Below are positions 4,585-8,231 of a stretch of DNA of 8,231 nucleotides, piece by piece. A program made the position numbers and the translations under genes. The stretch is from positions 1-8,231 of the forward strand of contig CANGRN010000036.1 in NCBI GenBank assembly GCA_947455695.1, in the 5' to 3' direction. The notes under the pieces are model-generated. The model did not search any database. It was not told the origin of the DNA and worked only from the letters and a program-made list of their open reading frames with translations. Numbering within the stretch: position 1 is the first letter of the stretch; the number at the start of each line of letters is the position of its first letter. Source of the stretch: Alphaproteobacteria bacterium (GTDB taxonomy: Bacteria > Pseudomonadota > Alphaproteobacteria > Micropepsales > Micropepsaceae).

Positions 4585-5457
4585 TCAGGCGCCTTCGGGC
4601 GGGATGCTGTTCAGCGAGGCTTCCAGTTCCTGGAAGCTGGGCTGATATTCGCTCGGCACGCTGCCGCGGCCGATTTCCACCGACACCTGCGCCGCATTGC
4701 CGTGCAGATGCGCGACCAGGATGTCGCGGATGACGTGATAGAACAGCGCGTCCTCGTCGATCACCGCCTTCAGGCGGGTGCCCAGCGGGCCGACGATGCC
4801 GTAAGCCAGGAACACGCCCAGGAAGGTACCGACCAGCGCCGAGCCGATCATCTCGCCCAGCACTTCGGGCGGTTCGCTGATCGCGCCCATGGTCTTGATG
4901 ACGCCCAGCACGGCGGCGACGATGCCCAGCGCGGGCAACCCGTCGGCCATGGACTGCAGCGCATTGGCGCCGACCAACGCTTCGTGGTGATGCTTTTCCA
5001 GCTGCTTTTCCATGGCGGTCTCGACCTGGTGCGGGTCTTCCAGGCTCATGGTCATCATGCGCAGCGTGTCGCAGATGAAATCCAGCGCGAAATGATCTTT
5101 GCAGATCTTGGGATAGCGCTTGAAGATCGAGGACTCGCTCGGCTTTTCGATATGCGCTTCCAGGGCGATCAGGCCCTTGGATTTCATCGTCTTGGCCAGC
5201 AGGAAAAGCAGGCAGAGCAGGTCGTTATAATCCTTGGGCTTCCACATCGGCCCGCTGATCACCTTGCCCAGAGAGCCGGCGATCTTCTTCATGTTGTACA
5301 TGGAGCCGGCGATCAGCATGGCGGCCAGGGCGGCGCCGAAGATGGTCAGCAATTCGTGCGGCGCGGCCTCGATCACAACGCCCAGCGAACCGCCGGTCAT
5401 CAGGTAACCGCCGAACACGCAGGCGAAGAGGACGACAATGCCGCCGATCTGAAGCAT
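4585..5457 (-). CDS. motA: Flagellar motor stator protein MotA
   Basis: This inner-membrane subunit of the proton-driven stator couples ion flow to flagellar rotation together with MotB. It has 290 aa from the ATG at 5457. Four membrane helices lie near 4-20, 34-51, 174-191 and 205-224, with the large cytoplasmic loop between the second and third. The two functional prolines of MotA correspond to P175 (ADGLPALGIVAAVLG) and P224 (GIVGPLG). WKPKDYNDLLCLLFLLAKTM, the KHHHEAL segment and the tail QPSFQELE match the Caulobacter-type alphaproteobacterial MotA. A TTG at 5472 with AGGGA four bases upstream would add MGFLS, while the ATG fits the family N-terminus but lacks a ribosome site. No motB follows; instead a convergent gene lies 7 bases away, so MotB must be elsewhere, as in Caulobacter. 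The gene follows two signalling genes on the same strand after about 120 bases. Confidence 0.96.
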   Translation of the reverse strand: MLQIGGIVVLFACVFGGYLMTGGSLGVVIEAAPHELLTIFGAALAAMLIAGSMYNMKKIAGSLGKVISGPMWKPKDYNDLLCLLFLLAKTMKSKGLIALEAHIEKPSESSIFKRYPKICKDHFALDFICDTLRMMTMSLEDPHQVETAMEKQLEKHHHEALVGANALQSMADGLPALGIVAAVLGVIKTMGAISEPPEVLGEMIGSALVGTFLGVFLAYGIVGPLGTRLKAVIDEDALFYHVIRDILVAHLHGNAAQVSVEIGRGSVPSEYQPSFQELEASLNSIPPEGA

Positions 5458-5580
5458 GGAAAGAAAACCCAATGATCCCTGGGATCAGTATTAACGTCAG
5501 GGCTTAAGGAGGGGTGAATTGTCCCGCATGGACGCGGCTTTAAAACCTTAACGGCTGGTGACCAACAAGGACTTAGGGAC

Positions 5581-6060
5581 CTAGCGGGCTTCCGCCAGGC
5601 GGCGCGCCACCAGGGCGGCCAGCTCGGCCGCCACCACTTCACCCATCTTGACGTCATCATCCTCGGCGCGGGCGGCCCGCGCGATGGCCGAGACGTGCAG
5701 CTTCACGATCATCGTGTCCATCGGTTTTCCGATCCGGTACATGTCGTCCATGTAGCGGCACAAGATGTCGGCGATGCGCCCCGTCGTGACCAGGCCCGCA
5801 GTCTCGGCGAAGCCGCGGATCTCATGGACCTTGTCGAATATGGCGCGCAGATCGCCCGAGGCGTCTTCCAGCTCCTCGACATATTGCAGGATGGCGGCGC
5901 GCATGGGCGGGATATGGGTCTCGATCGCAACCTGCGCCTTCACGGCGGTCTGGGCGGAGCGCAGCACCTTCATGGCATTGGCGGCGGCCTGCTTGCTCAT
6001 CATCTGGGGATAGGCATCGGGCGCAATGAACTGGGCTTCGGCCGGGGCTTGCTTGGTCAT
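5581..6060 (-). CDS. Hpt-like helical protein partnered with the upstream CheY-like regulator
   Basis: This 159-aa all-helical protein starts MTKQAPAEAQFIAPDAYP. Residues 75-105 (FDKVHEIRGFAETAG, then a LCRYMDDM segment) resemble the histidine phosphotransfer core. H79 in HEIRG sits where Hpt domains have HxxKG, with Arg replacing Lys. The rest of the bundle (helices about 35-70 and 112-135) is poorly conserved. I infer that it passes or receives phosphate from the regulator just upstream, or has become a scaffold for it. The start is set by overlap: the regulator's TGA (6062-6060) and this ATG (6060-6058) share one base (TGATG), so the two are translationally coupled. An upstream in-frame start would add 14 unrelated residues. 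The function in motility is inferred from the motA neighbour. Confidence 0.75.
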   Translation of the reverse strand: MTKQAPAEAQFIAPDAYPQMMSKQAAANAMKVLRSAQTAVKAQVAIETHIPPMRAAILQYVEELEDASGDLRAIFDKVHEIRGFAETAGLVTTGRIADILCRYMDDMYRIGKPMDTMIVKLHVSAIARAARAEDDDVKMGEVVAAELAALVARRLAEAR

Positions 6061-6593
6061 CAGCGCACATCCATGTCCTGGAAATCTTCCTTGCGGCGCC
6101 ACGGGCCGGCATAGTCGTCGATCATGCGGCGGCGCCGGTCGGGGCCGAAATAGCTGTCGCAGCGCACGAAGGCGCGCGGGCGCTCGACGATCTCGGCGAT
6201 GCGCGAGAACAGGTTGTGCGCGGTGATCGGCTTGGCCAGGAATTCGGTGACGCCGGCGTCGCGCGCCTGTTCCACCCGGTGTTTCTCGGTATGGCCGGTG
6301 ATCATGATGATCGGCACAAACGGGTTGGGGCTGTGTTCATGGTTGCGGACATGGCGGGTGAATTCCAGCCCGTCCATCGGCTTCATCGCCATGTCGGAGA
6401 GGACAAGATCGGACTTGCGCTCGCGCAGCGAGTCGATGGCGGCCTGGCCATGGGCGGCCTCGGCGATTTCCTTGATGCCGATGGAATTGAGCAGCGCCCG
6501 CAGGAGCGAGCGCATATGCGCATTGTCCTCGACAATGAGCGCCTTCAGGCTCTCGAATCCGGCACCGGACATTGGTTCTTGCGCCCTGGACAC
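6060..6593 (-). CDS. CheY-like response regulator with arginine-rich C-terminal tail
   Basis: This is a single receiver domain of a two-component or chemotaxis system. In 177-aa numbering the acidic pair is E22-D23 (IVEDN), the phospho-acceptor is D67 (LVLSDMAM), the switch Thr is T99 (MITGH) and the Lys is K121 (LAKP); all key residues are intact. After residue 140 comes a non-receiver tail with CDSYFGPDRRRR and YAGPWRRKED, a repeated GPxRR motif that I know from alphaproteobacterial CheY-like proteins paired with Hpt-like partners. There is no DNA-binding domain. The start is uncertain: GTG at 6593 or ATG at 6572 (AGGG 10 bases upstream); both precede the receiver. It is first in the run regulator, Hpt-like, motA. 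A 15-bp palindrome lies 1 base upstream of the GTG. Confidence 0.88.
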   Translation of the reverse strand: MSRAQEPMSGAGFESLKALIVEDNAHMRSLLRALLNSIGIKEIAEAAHGQAAIDSLRERKSDLVLSDMAMKPMDGLEFTRHVRNHEHSPNPFVPIIMITGHTEKHRVEQARDAGVTEFLAKPITAHNLFSRIAEIVERPRAFVRCDSYFGPDRRRRMIDDYAGPWRRKEDFQDMDVR

Positions 6594-6594
6594 A

Positions 6595-6609
6595 CGCGGA
6601 ATATCCGCG
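6595..6609. repeat. 15-bp palindrome abutting the response regulator start
   Basis: CGCGGA-ATA-TCCGCG is perfect in both arms and ends one base before the GTG at 6593 on the minus strand. It could be an operator or a small hairpin that masks the start region. No regulator is recognised. A second, weaker inverted repeat (TAGCC-GTTA-GGCTA) lies at 6618-6631. Confidence 0.5.
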
Positions 6610-6707
6610 ATGGTGACTAGCCGTTAGGCTAAAATGTTCTACCGCAGGTTACATTTAAGGGGTTATTGAACCGTTACAGGACAGTGACCGGCAGAAAGAT
6701 TTAACGG

Positions 6708-7157
6708 GTGTTAAGACTTATCGTCTTCCGGGCGTACATGACCCTGCGGGTGCTGTGGGCGCCCACCTCCTTTGGCGTGGCGGCGGCGGTCTATGACGAT
6801 CAGGGGCGGGTCCTGCTGGTGCGGCAGCGCTATACGGCCGGCTGGCGGCTGCCGGGCGGCGGGGTCGGCCGGGGCGAAGCGGCCCAGGTGGCCATCCTGC
6901 GGGAATTGGCCGAGGAAGTTGGCCTGGTAGGCGGGGAAGCCAGGTTTTTCGCGCTTTATACCCGCAAGGCCGGCTGGGCCACGGCGGTGGTCGCGCTTTA
7001 CAGCATCGACGGCGCCGCGGTGAACTTCAGGCCCAACCTGGAAATCCGCGACGTGTGTTTCGCCGATCCCTTCGCGCCGCCCGATGGCTGCACCCCTGCC
7101 ACCTTGCGCCGGCTTCAGGAACTGACCGGCGCTGCGCCTCCTTCCCATCACTGGTAG
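6708..7157 (+). CDS. NUDIX hydrolase
   Basis: NUDIX enzymes cleave nucleoside diphosphates linked to another group, using Mg2+. The product is 149 aa with a complete Nudix box GX5EX7REUXEEXGU at residues 51-73 (G51, E57, R65-E66-L67, E69-E70, G72-L73), preceded by WRLPGGGV. The N-terminal stretch before FGVAAAVYDDQGRVLLVRQ is typical of membrane-near housekeeping NUDIX proteins of Alphaproteobacteria, which is why I keep the GTG at 6708. The ribosome site there (AGAAAGA) is weak, and an ATG at 6738 is the alternative. It is divergent from the regulator operon (114-base gap). An acetyltransferase gene follows after 37 bases and may be co-transcribed. The substrate cannot be told. Confidence 0.9.
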   Translation: MLRLIVFRAYMTLRVLWAPTSFGVAAAVYDDQGRVLLVRQRYTAGWRLPGGGVGRGEAAQVAILRELAEEVGLVGGEARFFALYTRKAGWATAVVALYSIDGAAVNFRPNLEIRDVCFADPFAPPDGCTPATLRRLQELTGAAPPSHHW

Positions 7158-7194
7158 CTTGCCTTTTAGACCTTCGGCGATTAGCGAAAGTTCC

Positions 7195-7740
7195 ATGAAC
7201 GCACCCGTGCCCACCTGGCAGATCCGCCTGGAAAATCCCGAAGACGATTCCGGCATCGAGGCGCTGAACGCCGAAGGTTTCGGGCCCGGGCGTTTCGCCA
7301 AATCCGCCTACCGGTTGCGCGAAGGCGTAAAGCCGGTGGCGGGTCTCTCATTCGTGGCGGTGGAAGACGGCGTCCTGCGCGGCTCGGTGCGTTTCTGGCC
7401 GGTGCGGATCGGCGGGCATGAGGAATTGCTGCTGGGTCCCTTGGCGGTGCAAAGCAACCAGCGCGGCCGCGGCATCGGCATCGCCCTGATGCAGGCGGGG
7501 ATCGCGGCCGCCCAGCAAGGTCCGTGGCGCGGCATCATCCTGGTGGGTGATGAGCCCTATTACGCCAAGGTCGGATTTTCGCGCCTGCCGCCGGGACGGA
7601 TAAAGTTTCCCGGGCCGGTGGATCAGAACCGCATTCTTGGTTTGTCGCTGAAGGCAGGCGAGATCCTGAATCTGTCCGGCGAAGTGCGCCGGGCGCAGAT
7701 CGATGACGCGGTTTGCGCCAACGGCGCGGGCGTGGGCTAG
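7195..7740 (+). CDS. GNAT-family N-acetyltransferase (YhbS-like)
   Basis: This 181-aa protein has the acetyl-CoA binding motif A at Q89-RGRGIG (pattern Q/RxxGxG), after LLLGPLAVQ. Strand 5/helix 4 is GIILVGDEPYYAKVGF, and the tail RIKFPGPVDQNRILGLSL is typical of the YhbS group (COG3153). The acceptor substrate is unknown. The ATG at 7195 is preferred; an in-frame TTG at 7159 adds 12 residues that do not look like the family, although the ribosome site before the ATG (GAAAG, 4-base gap) is modest. The stop TAG (7738-7740) overlaps the stop of the convergent gene on the other strand. Confidence 0.9.
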   Translation: MNAPVPTWQIRLENPEDDSGIEALNAEGFGPGRFAKSAYRLREGVKPVAGLSFVAVEDGVLRGSVRFWPVRIGGHEELLLGPLAVQSNQRGRGIGIALMQAGIAAAQQGPWRGIILVGDEPYYAKVGFSRLPPGRIKFPGPVDQNRILGLSLKAGEILNLSGEVRRAQIDDAVCANGAGVG

Positions 7741-8231
7741 CGGCCCTCTAACCGCCAGGCCAGCAACAGCGCGCCGACGATGATCAACAGCGCCAGCCAT
7801 TGCGGCAGCAGCTTTTCCTGTTCCAGGGCGGTGACGCGATAAGCGCCGTTGCTGCGCAGCCCGATCCAGTTTGAACCGCTGGCGGTGTCGCCGGCATCGA
7901 CGCGGCGGATGTCCGGTACGCCGTCTTCCAGCCAATGCACGCTGCCGCCGCTGGCCTGCGCGTCCGGTTTCAACACCTCGTCGGTGGCGCGCATGTCGGC
8001 CACTTCCTTCGGGTTCAGCGGTCCCGCTGCCGCCACGGCAGACAGGATGCCATCGGTGGCGCGGTAGAGGCCCAGCTCGCCGGCTTTGGCCTCGGCGCGC
8101 CAGATACCTGGTTCGGCCTTGGTCAGGGGCAGGCTGGTGCTTTTGCCCGACGGCATGGTCAGGGTCACGGCCGGCGTCTGCGCCGCCATGGTGCGGCGGG
8201 TGAGTTGCAGCTTGTCGCCCACGATGGCGGC
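7737..8231 (-). CDS. C-terminal part of a large membrane protein (BatA/DUF4159-cluster type), 5' end off window
   Basis: The frame stays open to the right edge, so only the last 164 residues are seen. They form a beta-rich extracytoplasmic region (TPAVTLTMPSGKS, PGIWRAEAKAGELGLYRATDG, VHWLEDGVPDIRRV, NWIGLRSNGAYRVT) and then a single C-terminal membrane helix LPQWLALLIIVGALLLAWRL ending EGR. This resembles the end of the roughly 700-aa glutamine-amidotransferase-like membrane proteins encoded beside MoxR, DUF58 and DUF4159 genes in Alphaproteobacteria. I rely on memory for that. The apparent GTG at 8222 is internal, since the frame continues upstream of it. Confidence 0.7.
   Translation of the reverse strand, partial: AAIVGDKLQLTRRTMAAQTPAVTLTMPSGKSTSLPLTKAEPGIWRAEAKAGELGLYRATDGILSAVAAAGPLNPKEVADMRATDEVLKPDAQASGGSVHWLEDGVPDIRRVDAGDTASGSNWIGLRSNGAYRVTALEQEKLLPQWLALLIIVGALLLAWRLEGR

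Noticed and set aside
4702..5475. Plus-strand 257-codon frame opposite motA
   Set aside because: It is rich in His, Gln, Asp and Gly, as expected from the antisense of a GC-rich gene. MotA on the other strand is unmistakable.
6701..6714. TTAA-N6-TTAA near the NUDIX start as a CtrA box
   Set aside because: The CtrA consensus needs TTAA-N7-TTAA. The spacing here is 6, and the pair upstream of motA (TTAA-N9-TTAA) is also wrong.
7159..7194. Extended TTG start of the acetyltransferase
   Set aside because: The added 12 residues do not look like the family N-terminus; the ATG at 7195 begins the recognisable domain.
1..8231. Mobile element, CRISPR array, toxin-antitoxin pair or defence system
   Set aside because: I saw no transposase, integrase, regularly spaced repeats, toxin motifs or nuclease/helicase genes on either strand.

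Overview
The window looks like a chromosomal segment of a GC-rich, motile alphaproteobacterium. The evidence is a Caulobacter-type MotA with no motB beside it, a CheY-like regulator with an arginine-rich GPDRRRR tail next to an Hpt-like helical protein, two sequences fitting the alphaproteobacterial general-stress sigma (EcfG) promoter, and a very short PPNYxQ-type basic small protein. There is no insertion sequence, phage gene, CRISPR array or integrase. Nearly all space is filled by ordinary single-copy genes. The species cannot be named from the sequence alone.

Layout. Bases 1-349 (minus) hold most of a group II truncated hemoglobin whose C-terminus lies off the left edge. Upstream of it is a perfect FNR/FixK-type palindrome. 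Bases 612-1232 (plus) encode an exported glycine-zipper protein behind a candidate EcfG promoter, closed by a hairpin terminator. A 200-base hairpin-rich gap leads into a cold shock protein gene (1544-1747) with a strong terminator. Only 17 bases after the terminator's T-run comes an unrecognised 100-aa gene, followed by a closely coupled 50-aa basic protein. A tRNA with a CAT anticodon (2396-2470) has its own promoter and a perfect 14-bp hairpin directly after its CCA. That hairpin runs into the apparent ATG of an ACT-domain threonine ammonia-lyase, whose real start is probably a GTG at 2533. A general-stress-protein-26-like flavin-binding-fold gene follows, again behind a candidate EcfG promoter, and then a small membrane protein.

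The minus-strand block 4585-6593 is a motility/signalling unit in the order CheY-like regulator, Hpt-like protein, motA. The first two genes share a base (TGATG), and motA follows after about 120 bases. On the right are a NUDIX hydrolase and a YhbS-like acetyltransferase (plus strand). They converge on the C-terminal end of a large membrane protein (minus strand) cut by the right edge. The last two genes share the palindromic stop CTAG.

Themes. Oxygen/nitric-oxide-linked control (globin), general stress control (two genes with identical promoter geometry), cold shock and motility signalling all occur here, but as independent small transcription units rather than one system. I found no convincing new multi-gene system. 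The most useful observations are the FNR box placed 41.5 bp from the globin start codon, the paired EcfG-like promoters, the tRNA hairpin/start overlap, and the regulator/Hpt-like/MotA grouping.
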